Shown here one piece after another: positions 50,500-59,605 of a stretch of 64,000 nt of DNA. The position numbers were made by a program, and so were the translations under genes. Positions within the stretch are counted from its first letter, which is position 1. Every line of letters begins with the position of its first letter. The stretch comes from Paenibacillus sp. sptzw28 (GTDB lineage: Bacteria; Bacillota; Bacilli; Paenibacillales; Paenibacillaceae), in the NCBI RefSeq assembly GCF_019550795.1, contig NZ_CP080545.1, forward strand, positions 3,072,001 to 3,136,000, in the 5' to 3' direction. The notes beneath the pieces were generated by a model. That model had not been told where the DNA came from. It saw nothing but the letters and a program-made list of their open reading frames with translations, and did no database searches.

Positions 50500-51324
50500 A
50501 TGCGCTGGTATTTCCGAGCCTTGGGAACGCGGAGGATCGTAGAGTTTGTTCTATTGGCCGCATTTCTCATTTTCTTTATGGGCCCGTTATTGAACCTGGC
50601 GGTTCTGGCCTTCAGCGGCAGTTGGCGTTATCCCGGCTTGCTTCCGCAAACCTGGTCGATTAAGTGGTGGTCGTTCGTATTTAAACAGGAGGATGTGGTT
50701 CAATCCATCAGTTTATCCTTTATGATCGCATCGATCGTGACCGCGTTGTCGATTGTGATCTGCATTCCCGCTGCTTATGCATTTGCCCGCATCCGGTTTC
50801 CGCTTAGCCGATTCTTCCTGTTTTCTTTTTTGCTCACGCACGCTTTTCCGAAGATGGGCTTGTATGTGGCGATCGCCGTACTCTTCTACAAGCTTGGGCT
50901 CATGAACACATTGATCGGCGTTGTCCTCATTCATATTGTAAATGTACTTATGTTTATGACCTGGATTCCCACTGCGGCTTTTCGGAACATCCATCAAGCG
51001 CAGGAGGAATCCGCGAAAGATGTGGGTGCATCGCCATTCCGGGTATTTCGTAGCATTACGCTGCCGATGGCAATGCCTGCGATAACGGTGGCATCCGTTT
51101 TCACTTTTCTGAATTCACTGGACGAAGCGCAGGGGACATTCCTGGTTGGAATCCCCGATTTTAAAACGATGCCGATTGTGATGTACTCTATCATTTCCGA
51201 TTTTCCAAGCAATGCAGGCGCTGTTTTCTCCATTATTCTTACGGCTCCGACGATTATTTTGCTCGTTGCAGCCCAGCGGTTCGTGAGTGCCGATCTGCTT
51301 GCGGGCGGGTTTCAAGTCAAATGA
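50500..51324 (+). CDS. ABC importer permease (binding-protein-dependent type)
   Basis: A 274-residue permease with six membrane segments and an EAA loop ESAKDVGASPFRVFRSITLP, which contacts the ATPase. ATG 50500 is chosen because an upstream ATG at 50446 lies inside the operator palindrome and AAGGAG sits between the two. It is the inner-membrane partner of the permease at 53632. The operon order (permease, ATPase, lipoprotein, permease) is unusual. Confidence 0.85.
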   Translation: MRWYFRALGTRRIVEFVLLAAFLIFFMGPLLNLAVLAFSGSWRYPGLLPQTWSIKWWSFVFKQEDVVQSISLSFMIASIVTALSIVICIPAAYAFARIRFPLSRFFLFSFLLTHAFPKMGLYVAIAVLFYKLGLMNTLIGVVLIHIVNVLMFMTWIPTAAFRNIHQAQEESAKDVGASPFRVFRSITLPMAMPAITVASVFTFLNSLDEAQGTFLVGIPDFKTMPIVMYSIISDFPSNAGAVFSIILTAPTIILLVAAQRFVSADLLAGGFQVK

Positions 51325-51379
51325 TTTCAGCCCATCAGACAATCAACTAAATTAAATTGGCTGCTTCCCGGAGGTATCT

Positions 51380-52411
51380 ATGACCACCCAATTATCGGTT
51401 CAACAATTAACCAAACGCTACAAAACGGGGGACGGCGTGACGGGAATCTCGCTTGATGTCGGTAAAGGCGAGCTGATAACCCTGCTCGGGCCTTCCGGCT
51501 GTGGAAAGACGACGGTGCTTCGGAGCATCGGAGGCTTCCTGGAACCGGATTCGGGCGACATTCTGATCGAAGGAAGAAGCGTACTTAAACTTCCGCCTGA
51601 GAAGCGTCCGACCTCCATGGTTTTTCAAGCATATAATTTATGGCCGCATATGACAGTCTACGATAACCTGGCCTTCGGTCTTAAGATCCGCAAGCAGGGA
51701 AAAGCGGAGATTCGTAAGGCGATAACCGAAGTATTGGAGCTGGTCCGGCTGCCGAACTCGGAGAATAAATATCCTAGCGAGCTTTCCGGAGGACAGCAGC
51801 AGCGGGTCGCCCTGGCCCGGTCGCTCCTGTTGAAGCCGGCGGTACTTCTGCTGGACGAGCCCTTCTCCGCATTGGATGCCAAGCTTCGTCATGAAATGAG
51901 GGAGGAACTCCGGGAGATTCAAGCAGATTCCGGTTTGACTATGGTTTTTGTCACGCACGATCAGGAGGAGGCTCTCTCCTTATCCGATCGGATCGTTGTC
52001 ATGAATCATGGCCATATCGAGCAAATAGCGTCACCGCAGGTTATTTACGATAGCCCGCAAAGTCTTTATGTAGCGCAATTTATCGGGAAAATGAATTTTT
52101 TGAAGGGAGTGGTAGATGGAGGCAGGGTTCGAGTAGACCATATGGAATTCACGGCTGCCGGCAAGCTGTCCGGAGATGTCACATTGGCTGTTCGGCCGGA
52201 AGACGTCACTTTTGTCAGCGACAGAGAGGAAGGACTCTCAGGAGTGGTGAAGCAGGTCATGATTTTGGGGCATTATGCCGAAGTTACCGTTGATTTGAAG
52301 ACGCACGGCGTCATCAGAGCGTTTCAACCGCGCCAGTCGGTCGATGAACTTTATTCGGGTAAAGTCCTGAACGTGAATTTCTCGAAAACAATGGCATTTC
52401 AGAGCATGTAA
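51380..52411 (+). CDS. ABC importer ATPase with TOBE domain
   Basis: A 343-residue ATPase of the Pot/Fbp/Ugp-type group: Walker A GPSGCGKTT (near 37), signature LSGGQQQR, Walker B VLLLDEPFSALD and the H-loop FVTHDQEEAL. The C-terminal 100 residues form a TOBE domain (GDVTLAVRPEDV). It powers the two flanking permeases. ATG behind GGAGG. Confidence 0.9.
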   Translation: MTTQLSVQQLTKRYKTGDGVTGISLDVGKGELITLLGPSGCGKTTVLRSIGGFLEPDSGDILIEGRSVLKLPPEKRPTSMVFQAYNLWPHMTVYDNLAFGLKIRKQGKAEIRKAITEVLELVRLPNSENKYPSELSGGQQQRVALARSLLLKPAVLLLDEPFSALDAKLRHEMREELREIQADSGLTMVFVTHDQEEALSLSDRIVVMNHGHIEQIASPQVIYDSPQSLYVAQFIGKMNFLKGVVDGGRVRVDHMEFTAAGKLSGDVTLAVRPEDVTFVSDREEGLSGVVKQVMILGHYAEVTVDLKTHGVIRAFQPRQSVDELYSGKVLNVNFSKTMAFQSM

Positions 52412-52412
52412 T

Positions 52413-52426
52413 GGGAACCGTTCACA
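52413..52426 (+). promoter_or_regulatory. cre-like element before the binding lipoprotein gene
   Basis: GGGAACCGTTCACA fits TGNAANCGNWNNCA with one mismatch (first base) and stands about 43 bases before the lipoprotein start. It resembles the operator at 50447, so the same regulator may act at two places, or an internal promoter may be catabolite-controlled. Confidence 0.4.
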
Positions 52427-52468
52427 AGAAAACGTCAATAGACCAGATCTTGAGGGAGGAACTACTGT

Positions 52469-53635
52469 ATGTTTAGAACGAAGAAGCTGTTTATTATGTC
52501 TCTCGTATTTATTTTCGGTTTAACTGTGCTTGCCGGATGCGCAAACAAATCCGGTGCAAACTCCGGCTCTTTATCCGAAACAAGCGCCGCTGCCGCTAAT
52601 TCTACGACCGAATTCTCATTCTATTTCACAGGGTCGAATAACGTCAAAGAATTGTGGGATACTCTAACGCCAATTTTCGAGAAACAAAATCCGGATGTTA
52701 AAGTAAAACTTGTCTATCTTCCATCCGGGACGGCGGCCCAGCCGACGCTCGACCGTTTGGCCGCAGCCAAACAATCGAATAACGGATCCGGCGGCATTGA
52801 CCTGTATGAAGGCGGCTTGGGAGATGTCACGAAAGGGCAGAAAGAAGATCTTTGGGATACGCTGAGCAGCGCAAGCATTCCGAATATTGATAAAGTGGAT
52901 GCGGAGACGATGAAAGCTGTGTCGAATCTGGCTCTCCCTTACCGTTCGTCTGCCGTCGTACTCGCTTATAACGGAGATACCGTGAAGGATGCGCCGAGTA
53001 CACTGGGTGAACTTTACGACTGGATTCGCAAGCATCCCGGACGCTTTGCCTATAACGATCCGACTACCGGAGGATCGGGTGACTCCTTCGTTCAAACGGC
53101 GATATACAACTTTCTGCCTGATGATGCAATCAACAATGCCGATCCAAGCGTTGAGAAGCAGTGGGACAAGGGCTTTGCTCTGCTCAAGGAGCTCGGTCCG
53201 TTCATGTACGGTAAAGGCATCTATCCGAAGAAAAACCAGGGAACCCTTGATCTTCTGGCCAGAGGCGAAGTGGACATGATTCCAGCTTGGTCGGATATGG
53301 GGCTGCAGCAAATCGATGAAGGCCTGCTGCCGAAATCGACGGTTCTGAAACAGTTAAATCCCGGATTCACGGGCGGACCAACCTACTTGATGGTGCCTAA
53401 AGGGTCTGATAAGAAGGATGCGGTTGCAAAGTTTCTGAATTTCGTATTAACTCCGGAAGCGCAGTCGATTATCGTTAACAAAATGCACGGTTTTCCAGGC
53501 ATCAAATTGAGCAATATGCCCCAAGACATTCAGGACGCTTTTAAAGGTGTCGCTGCGGGCTACCGAACCTTTAATATCGGAGAGTTGAGCAAGGATATTC
53601 AAAAACGTTGGCAAAGCGATGTTGCCGCGCAATGA
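52469..53635 (+). CDS. Extracellular solute-binding lipoprotein
   Basis: A 388-residue binding protein with a lipobox (TVLAGC, near 18-23) and a Ser/Ala-rich linker. The mature part has the two-lobed SBP fold (PTYLMVPKGSDKKDAVAKFLNFVL near the C terminus) of the iron/thiamine/2-aminoethylphosphonate/sugar-phosphate group. Ligand not readable. ATG behind GAGGGAGGAAC. It is coupled to the next permease by an ATGA. Confidence 0.88.
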   Translation: MFRTKKLFIMSLVFIFGLTVLAGCANKSGANSGSLSETSAAAANSTTEFSFYFTGSNNVKELWDTLTPIFEKQNPDVKVKLVYLPSGTAAQPTLDRLAAAKQSNNGSGGIDLYEGGLGDVTKGQKEDLWDTLSSASIPNIDKVDAETMKAVSNLALPYRSSAVVLAYNGDTVKDAPSTLGELYDWIRKHPGRFAYNDPTTGGSGDSFVQTAIYNFLPDDAINNADPSVEKQWDKGFALLKELGPFMYGKGIYPKKNQGTLDLLARGEVDMIPAWSDMGLQQIDEGLLPKSTVLKQLNPGFTGGPTYLMVPKGSDKKDAVAKFLNFVLTPEAQSIIVNKMHGFPGIKLSNMPQDIQDAFKGVAAGYRTFNIGELSKDIQKRWQSDVAAQ

Positions 53636-54480
53636 ATAAAAATGTGAAAACAGGGATTTTGGGATTACTTCTCGTAATCCCTTCTTTTTTAATCCTATTT
53701 GCCGTTGTCATTGTTCCTATTTTTCTGGCGTTCGTCGAAAGCTTCAAGAACGATTCAGGCGGGTATGATCTGTCCCATTACATCTATATATTTACTGACA
53801 AAGTCATGCGTTCCAACGTGATATATACGCTGAAAATAACGGTAATTTCGGTTATTTTGGTATTGGCCTCCAGTTATGCATTAGCGGTGTACATGCGGTT
53901 CAGCTCAGGCGTTATGGCGGGGTGGATCAAAAGAACGTATATGATCCCGATGTTCATTCCCGGCGTAATCGCAACCTACGGATTGATCAACATGTACGGC
54001 AATCATGGCTGGTTATCCAGTTTTCTTCTACTATTCACGGATGCCCCGCTGCCTCGGATCATCTATGATGCCCGGGGGATTATTCTTGCGAATATGTGGT
54101 TTAATATCCCGTTCACCACTATGCTGCTGAGCTCCGCGCTTTCAGGGATAAACAATTCGGTCATCGAGAGCGCAAAGGACGTAGGAGCTGGGAGACTCGC
54201 CATATTTTTTCGGGTTATTTTGCCACTCTCGTACAAAACGCTGCTCGTAGCGCTCACCTTCGTGTTCATGGGCGTTATCGGATCCTTCACCGCTCCGTTT
54301 CTGATTGGTCCGAATGCTCCGCAAATGCTGGGTGTCGCGATGGAACAGATTTTCGGTGTGTATCAAGAGGAAGAGCTGGCTTCAGCCGTCGCCGTTTTTA
54401 TGTTCCTGCTCTGCTCCGTAATGGGCTATTTCTATATTCGTACTATGATTAAAGAAGATAAGGCTTCCCGTTCGTCTTGA
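53632..54480 (+). CDS. ABC importer permease
   Basis: A 282-residue permease with six membrane helices and the EAA loop SAKDVGAGRLAIFFRVILPLS. Starts in an ATGA overlap with the lipoprotein. Completes the importer with the genes at 50500, 51380 and 52469. Confidence 0.87.
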   Translation: MNKNVKTGILGLLLVIPSFLILFAVVIVPIFLAFVESFKNDSGGYDLSHYIYIFTDKVMRSNVIYTLKITVISVILVLASSYALAVYMRFSSGVMAGWIKRTYMIPMFIPGVIATYGLINMYGNHGWLSSFLLLFTDAPLPRIIYDARGIILANMWFNIPFTTMLLSSALSGINNSVIESAKDVGAGRLAIFFRVILPLSYKTLLVALTFVFMGVIGSFTAPFLIGPNAPQMLGVAMEQIFGVYQEEELASAVAVFMFLLCSVMGYFYIRTMIKEDKASRSS

Positions 54481-54516
54481 CCTGCAATCCCACTTGCCTG
54501 TGATGGGGGAATGAGA

Positions 54517-54975
54517 ATGTTGTATGTCGATGTGAAAGGCCAAGTGACACCGGTATGCTCGCGAAGCCATATCACTTACCAGTTCCATCTCGAGCAGGCG
54601 GCAAGTAAATTGTGTATACGCTTCGCTTACACCCCCAAGCGATTGGTGGACCTGGAACGGTCGAGGGAGATGATATTGGACAGTATTGATAAATACACTG
54701 CGCCCGAGCACAACGAGGCGGTAAAATCCAGATGGGAAAGGTTCCTCCCGCTGCAAAACCTGATTACGTTTTCCGTGGACGATCCGGAGCGCCACAGGGG
54801 TGCAGGGCACCGCCATGATCCGGTGCAGGAACTTTATCTGTCGGAATCGGGAGCATCTCCGGGTCTTGTGAGCGGTCAACTGCCCGGCGGATGGTGGAAG
54901 GTGACCCTGAGTCTTCACGCAATCGTAACGGAGAGATGCGATTATGAGCTTCAGGTTTGGGAGGAAGGGGAGTAG
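54517..54975 (+). CDS. Uncharacterised protein coupled to a PHP-domain gene
   Basis: A 152-residue protein that opens MLYVDVKGQVTPVCSRSHITYQFHLE and looks all-beta in its last third (GGWWKVTLSLHAIVTERCDYELQVWEE), like a C2- or jelly-roll-type binding module. I do not recognise a family. ATG 54517 has GGGGGA six bases before it. It precedes the PHP gene by only 3 bases and is probably a partner of that enzyme. Confidence 0.7.
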   Translation: MLYVDVKGQVTPVCSRSHITYQFHLEQAASKLCIRFAYTPKRLVDLERSREMILDSIDKYTAPEHNEAVKSRWERFLPLQNLITFSVDDPERHRGAGHRHDPVQELYLSESGASPGLVSGQLPGGWWKVTLSLHAIVTERCDYELQVWEEGE

Positions 54976-54978
54976 CCA

Positions 54979-55983
54979 ATGCGCTGGATAGCCTGCGAGC
55001 TTCATACTCATACGTTTCACAGCGACGGCCGCCAAAGCTTGCACGAGCTGGCAGAAGGCGCCAAATCGCTCGGTTTCGAATGCATTGCGCTGACCGATCA
55101 TAACACGATGACCGGCCTCGCGGACCGGGAAACCGTTGAACGAGTGACCGGGATTACGATCATTCCGGGCATGGAATGGACTACCTTTTATGGACATATG
55201 GTAACGATCGGCCTAAGCCAATTCGTGGACTGGCGTACGGTAGGCGTCAATGATATCGACCAAGGAATCGCCAAGGTGCATGAGCAGGGCGGCATCGCCG
55301 GCATGGCCCATCCGTTCCGTATCGGAAGCCCGATCTGCACAGGATGCTTCTGGAAATTTAATATCCGCGACTGGAACGCTCTGGACTATATCGAGGTGTG
55401 GTCCGGAACGTTCCCGCCCGTTAAGCATGCCAATGCACGCGCCTTCAGTCTCTGGACAGAACGGTTAAACGAAGGGTATCGCATTGCTGCCGTATCCGGA
55501 AGGGACTGGCATGAGCAAAGCAATACGGAAGAGCTTGTTTCCGTTACATATTTGGGAATCGAAGAGGGAGACAGACCGATAGGAGAAAGGGCCGTTCATG
55601 CTTTATCTAAAGGCAGGACTTCAGTAACGATTGGTCCGTTGATCACATTGACGATCGAGCATTCACAAGGCAGCTATATAAACGGCGATCTGGTTCCCCC
55701 CTCTGACGAGACGGAAACGGTTCGTGCCCGGGTTCATGCGGATTTTTCCGTACGTAAAGGCGTTTGGGATATTCCGGATCAGAATTTCAAGCTGCGAATC
55801 ATCGGCAATACAGGCCTGCTAGCCGAAAAAGCCATACGTGCAGAGGATAAAGAGTATCTAATGGACTTCCTGCAGACCGGTCTGATATGGGCGAGAGCCG
55901 AGCTGTGGGGAACGATCAGACACGCGAAGGTATTGATCGCATTTACCAATGCGGTCTATTTCTCAAACGGAAGCAGGGGGTAA
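54979..55983 (+). CDS. PHP-domain phosphoesterase
   Basis: A 334-residue PHP-domain metal-dependent phosphoesterase. ELHTHTFHSDGRQSL at the N terminus is the metal-binding HxHxxxSD motif; LTDHNTMTG, GMEWTTFYGHM, MAHPFR and SGRDWHE supply the other ligands. Enzymes of this fold cleave phosphodiesters or phosphomonoesters; the substrate should relate to what the ABC importer brings in. Starts ATG; the next gene begins three bases after its stop. Confidence 0.88.
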   Translation: MRWIACELHTHTFHSDGRQSLHELAEGAKSLGFECIALTDHNTMTGLADRETVERVTGITIIPGMEWTTFYGHMVTIGLSQFVDWRTVGVNDIDQGIAKVHEQGGIAGMAHPFRIGSPICTGCFWKFNIRDWNALDYIEVWSGTFPPVKHANARAFSLWTERLNEGYRIAAVSGRDWHEQSNTEELVSVTYLGIEEGDRPIGERAVHALSKGRTSVTIGPLITLTIEHSQGSYINGDLVPPSDETETVRARVHADFSVRKGVWDIPDQNFKLRIIGNTGLLAEKAIRAEDKEYLMDFLQTGLIWARAELWGTIRHAKVLIAFTNAVYFSNGSRG

Positions 55984-55985
55984 TA

Positions 55986-56735
55986 GTGTCAAGATCATTT
56001 CCGCTCGTCACCGCCCATACCGGGTGTATGAACTGCCCCGATAATACCTTGATCTCTGCTGAAACGGGAATCAAGCTGGGAGCCGATATTATAGAAGAAG
56101 ATATCCGCGTCACCCGGGACGGCGTAGCTGTACTGTTCCATGATGATGAGGTGCGCCTACCCGAAGGAACGAAGTATCGCCTGTCACATCTGACCTATCC
56201 GGAGCTTCGGGAAATGAATATCATAGCTGCACATGCCAAGGGCGGAGAGACGATCCGTATTGCCGACTTGAAATCATTATTATCGCTCATCAGGAGTTCA
56301 GGGAAGATGATTAACTGCGACCTTAAGACGGACGGAAGCATTGAAGCGGCCGCTGCCTTAGCCCGCAAATACAACATGCAGGATCAAATCTTTTTTACGG
56401 GATGCGGGATCCAGCGAGCCCAGTTGGCTGAGAGGATCTGTCCCGATATTAGAAAGCTGCTGAATGCCGATGTCCGACTGTTCCTGACACGAGGCTACAC
56501 TGAAGCGGTGGGGAAGACTATTGAGGATGCTTTAGCCGCATCATGTTCCGGAATCAACATCGATTACCGGTTCGTTCGAACAGATCTGATAGAGGCTGCG
56601 GATGCCCATAACCTTCCCGTTTACGTTTGGACGGTAAATGATGAGTCTCAAATGCAAAGCTTTGCCCGAATGGGCGTTTATTCCTTGACAACGAGAAATG
56701 TGAAGGCGATGGTTGGATTTAAGCATAGTTCGTAA
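55986..56735 (+). CDS. GDPD-family protein with an altered HRG motif
   Basis: A 249-residue glycerophosphodiester phosphodiesterase family protein. The metal site is visible as IIEEDIRVTRDG (Glu37, Asp39) and VLFHDDEV (His52). The usual N-terminal HRG is here AHTGCMNC: the catalytic His11 is kept, but Arg is replaced by Thr12. So the activity may be changed. GTG 55986 is behind GGGGG. As partner of the PHP phosphoesterase and importer it suggests use of glycerophosphodiesters or similar compounds. Confidence 0.82.
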   Translation: MSRSFPLVTAHTGCMNCPDNTLISAETGIKLGADIIEEDIRVTRDGVAVLFHDDEVRLPEGTKYRLSHLTYPELREMNIIAAHAKGGETIRIADLKSLLSLIRSSGKMINCDLKTDGSIEAAAALARKYNMQDQIFFTGCGIQRAQLAERICPDIRKLLNADVRLFLTRGYTEAVGKTIEDALAASCSGINIDYRFVRTDLIEAADAHNLPVYVWTVNDESQMQSFARMGVYSLTTRNVKAMVGFKHSS

Positions 56736-56754
56736 TTTACTATTGACGGAAAAA

Positions 56755-56792
56755 AACCAATAAAGAATGCCGGTTGGCGTTCTTTATTGGTT
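56755..56792. terminator. Bidirectional terminator between GDPD and HxlR genes
   Basis: A 17-bp stem (56755-56771 with 56776-56792, one G-U) with a GGTT loop. The arms start with A and end with T on both strands. It overlaps the end of the HxlR coding sequence. Confidence 0.8.
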
Positions 56793-57119
56793 TTCCGTGA
56801 CTTGTGCAGCTTCAATCCATTGGTCGGCCCAGTTCCCGATCTCTACGAAGAGAGGAGCAAGGGCATGACCTTTTGCCGTTAATGAATACTCAATACGTAC
56901 CGGTATTTCCGGGTATACGTCTCTTTTGATGAGCCCTTCGGCTTCGAGTTCCTTCAGACGGTCGGAGAGTACTTTACCGCTTAAGTTCGTTAAGGAATTC
57001 TCAATCTTGGCGAAACGCTGCGGGCCGGAAAGCAGTTGAAATATAATTAATGCCGTCCACCGTTTGCTCAGTATTTCAATCGCTTTCTCAAACCGTGGGC
57101 AAATTTGCGCTTGTTCCAT
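56784..57119 (-). CDS. HxlR-family transcriptional regulator
   Basis: A 111-residue winged-helix regulator of the HxlR type. CPRFEKAIEILSKRWTALIIFQLLSGPQRF is the classical opening with its Cys, and KVLSDRLKELEAEGLIKRDV is the recognition and wing part. ATG behind AACGAGGTG. No adjacent target gene can be assigned; the flanking regions are an ATPase remnant and the GDPD operon end. Confidence 0.9.
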   Translation of the reverse strand: MEQAQICPRFEKAIEILSKRWTALIIFQLLSGPQRFAKIENSLTNLSGKVLSDRLKELEAEGLIKRDVYPEIPVRIEYSLTAKGHALAPLFVEIGNWADQWIEAAQVTENQ

Positions 57120-57236
57120 CGTATCACCTCGTTCTTCTCTTCATTATAAACCTTGGAATAATAACACACAATCAGAAGCGGAAAGCCTATATTTTTTAAG
57201 TGACTTATTTTTTAAACATTTGTCTCTTACGTGTGG

Positions 57237-57536
57237 CTATTCTTCGTTCCGAAATAGTTCCCTCAGCATCCTGTGCCGGTTATTTAAGAATTGCTGCGTA
57301 AGATTAAAATGGTCCGTTTGCTCCAAAGTCACTGCCTTAATCCCATTTGTAGTAAGTTGATAAATGATTGCGTCGGGAAAAGCCATGAGAATAGGAGAGT
57401 GGGTAGAAATAATAAACTGCGAGTGTTTTTGGACAAGGTCGTGGAGCCTCGATAACATGGATAGTTGACGGAATGGAGAGAGTGCCGCCTCTGGCTCGTC
57501 CATCATATACAGTCCGTTACCCTTTAAGCGGTTCAT
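57237..57536 (-). pseudogene. Remnant of an AAA-family ATPase
   Basis: A 99-codon minus-strand frame with the C-terminal part of an AAA-type ATPase (the small, chromosomal family with GLYMMDEPEAALSP and FIISTHSPILMAFPDA). The Walker A part is absent, and a TGA blocks the frame shortly upstream of the first visible codon. The remaining part is well conserved, so the loss looks recent. The 5' portion is gone from the 255 bases before the next gene. Confidence 0.7.
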
Positions 57537-57750
57537 GAATGCAAAATTTGTGACATCGCTGCTTCAGCTTTGAGCTGGGCATGGCTTGGAAAAAGGGGCA
57601 CTAACAGAGGAGGCAATCCGAAAATGGGGGCGATGATGGCGATCCTTTCACGAGGCAAGTACTGATTTTAACCCCTCCGCCGGTTTTGCTCGCGGTTTCA
57701 TATGGAATATGCTGTTCCCGGACGCCTTAGTGGCAAAAAAGCTGTTGACG

Positions 57751-57791
57751 CATACAATGGAACATCACTCGTATAGGCAGGTGTCCCGAGT
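57751..57791 (+). promoter_or_regulatory. Conserved upstream block of the DUF3298 gene, copy 2
   Basis: CATACAAT at 57751-57758 lies 41 bases before the ATG, followed by TATAGGCAGGTGTCC, as in copy 1 at 5142-5182. The rest of the upstream regions is unlike, so the block itself is conserved. Confidence 0.45.
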
Positions 57792-58403
57792 ATGGCATTT
57801 CATTTTCCGGCTGTCATTCAAGCTTCCCGCGTTACTTTTCCGAAGGCAGAGCTGTGGGTTCCTGTCGTGAGCGGACTTTACAACCAGGCTGCACAGAACG
57901 AAATAAACAAATTGCTTCGCATTGCAGCCAGCCTATTGGTCGGCGATCATGGATCGCTTGACGATCCACGCGCGGAAATGAAGGGCTGGTTTGAATTGAA
58001 AACGAACGAAAAAGCCGTGCTTAGCTTATCGCTATTTAATTACGCTTATACCGGCGGGGCTCATGGGATTACCCTCCAGCACTCGTATACACTCGACATT
58101 ACAAGCGGCAAATCTTATTCACTGGCGGACTTGTTTGAGCCCGGCAGCGCATACGTCAAGCGTTTATCGGATTTGATCCGGGCACAGATCGAATCACGCC
58201 AAATTGCCACGCTGGAGCCGTTCCGGACGATACTTCCAAATCAGCCATTTTATATCGCCGATCGCGCGCTTGTGATTTACTTCCCCTTGTTCGAGCTGAC
58301 GCCGTATGCGTTCGGTTTTCCTTATTTTCCGATACCGGTTTACGACATTGCCGATATCATCAACCCCACTGGACCGCTCGCGGTTATGGCGGTGAACGAT
58401 TAG
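57792..58403 (+). CDS. DUF3298/DUF4163-type protein, copy 2 of a paralogous pair
   Basis: A 203-residue protein, the same length as the one at 5183-5794 and similar along its whole length (MAFHFPAVIQASRVTFPKAE; YTGGAHG; PYAFGFPYFPIPVYD). It also lacks a signal peptide. The two genes lie 52 kb apart in the same direction. Function unknown. Copies differ most in the N-terminal third and in the segment after KSYSL, so they are not a very recent duplication. Confidence 0.8.
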   Translation: MAFHFPAVIQASRVTFPKAELWVPVVSGLYNQAAQNEINKLLRIAASLLVGDHGSLDDPRAEMKGWFELKTNEKAVLSLSLFNYAYTGGAHGITLQHSYTLDITSGKSYSLADLFEPGSAYVKRLSDLIRAQIESRQIATLEPFRTILPNQPFYIADRALVIYFPLFELTPYAFGFPYFPIPVYDIADIINPTGPLAVMAVND

Positions 58404-58505
58404 AAGGCTGTTCATGGCAGAATGACGATTGAGCATGACAGAGTTACCGGTTCGATGGTTCTTATGCCGATGATGACGTCTTGGAAATGCCCGGTGAAAA
58501 AGCAG

Positions 58506-58549
58506 AAAAGGACTGCTCAGTCTTGATATGCCGACTGTGCAGTCCTTTT
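58506..58549. terminator. Bidirectional terminator between DUF3298 copy 2 and ThuA
   Basis: A 17-nt arm pair (58506-58522 and 58533-58549) with one mismatch and a 10-base loop; AAAAGG on one side and CCTTTT on the other. Well placed between convergent genes. Confidence 0.85.
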
Positions 58550-58613
58550 AATTTGGGCAATAGGCAGCTTAAGCGTCCGGCCGAAGTTGCCCTTCGTATC
58601 GTCCGATTCAGTG

Positions 58614-59429
58614 TTATTTCTGAGGGGCTGCTTCGCACCTTCCTGGCTTAACACCGGCTGCCCATTGTAAACCCCCGAGAAGATGCTGCAGAAATAAAGG
58701 CTCATGATAGGATGTTATCGTGTGGCCGAGGCCGGTGTACCAGGATCGTCCGCCCGAATAATTCCGGCACCATGCGATAGGATGATCCGCACCCATTGTG
58801 CCGCCTTTATACGTGCTCTCGTCCAAATTGAGCAGGATATGCGCTTTATCGCGGGGATTGGTCCGGTAATTGTACCACTCGTCCAATCGCAACCAAGCTT
58901 TCGGCAGAAAATAAGTCGACGGATGAGTCGGATCCTCCACACGGACAACCCCTCTTTGAACCTCCGGATCCGGATACATCGGATGGTCGTCGAAGTACGC
59001 GCCCAAGAGTTCCCCGTAGAATGGCCAGTCATACTCGGCGTCGGCTGCCGCATGCACGCCGGCATAACCGTGTCCGGCTCGAATGTAGCGTTCGAACGCG
59101 GCTTGCTGGTCCGGATTCAGTAGTTCCCCGGTTGTCAGAAGAAACAGGACCGCGTCATATTTCGCCAGGTTGGCGTCGTTGAATTTCTCCGCATCGTCGG
59201 TAAAATCCGCGGCGAAATTGTTCTCGGCGGCCAGCTTGCGCACGGCTTCCTTCGCTTCCGGAATAGAGTCATGATGGTGACCGGTGGTTTTCGTAAAGAC
59301 GAGCAGTCTGAAGGCCGGCTTTCCCTTGGCCAATCCCGCAGGCGCCGGGGAGACAACCGTCGCAGCCATGAGGAACACTCCGAGCAGCAGAAAGAGCCGT
59401 TTAATCGAAATGCGTAAGTCGCTTTTCAT
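58614..59429 (-). CDS. Secreted ThuA-like protein
   Basis: A 271-residue protein with a signal peptide (KRLFLLLGVFLMAATVVSPAPAGLAKG, cleavage near 30-35) and a ThuA-type, class-I-glutamine-amidotransferase-like domain: RLLVFTKTTGHHHDSIPEA, GYAGVHAAAD and YTGLGHTITSYHEP near the C terminus. ThuA proteins belong to trehalose and 3-keto-sugar utilisation. Start ATG. It stands divergent from two GMC oxidoreductases, which may oxidise the sugar that ThuA handles (inferred). Confidence 0.85.
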   Translation of the reverse strand: MKSDLRISIKRLFLLLGVFLMAATVVSPAPAGLAKGKPAFRLLVFTKTTGHHHDSIPEAKEAVRKLAAENNFAADFTDDAEKFNDANLAKYDAVLFLLTTGELLNPDQQAAFERYIRAGHGYAGVHAAADAEYDWPFYGELLGAYFDDHPMYPDPEVQRGVVRVEDPTHPSTYFLPKAWLRLDEWYNYRTNPRDKAHILLNLDESTYKGGTMGADHPIAWCRNYSGGRSWYTGLGHTITSYHEPLFLQHLLGGLQWAAGVKPGRCEAAPQK

Positions 59430-59605
59430 TGCTTATCTCCTTTATATCGGTACTTTTGTAGATTTTCCCCACCTTGTGGACTTCTTATTCCAGCCGGGCA
59501 CATTCCTCCGACAGAACTCATCAACGAAAATGTACAGTCGGTGCATGAATTGGGTTGTCTACAACATAGGTATGAAGTATTACTACGATAAGGGTGTGAA
59601 CGTCT

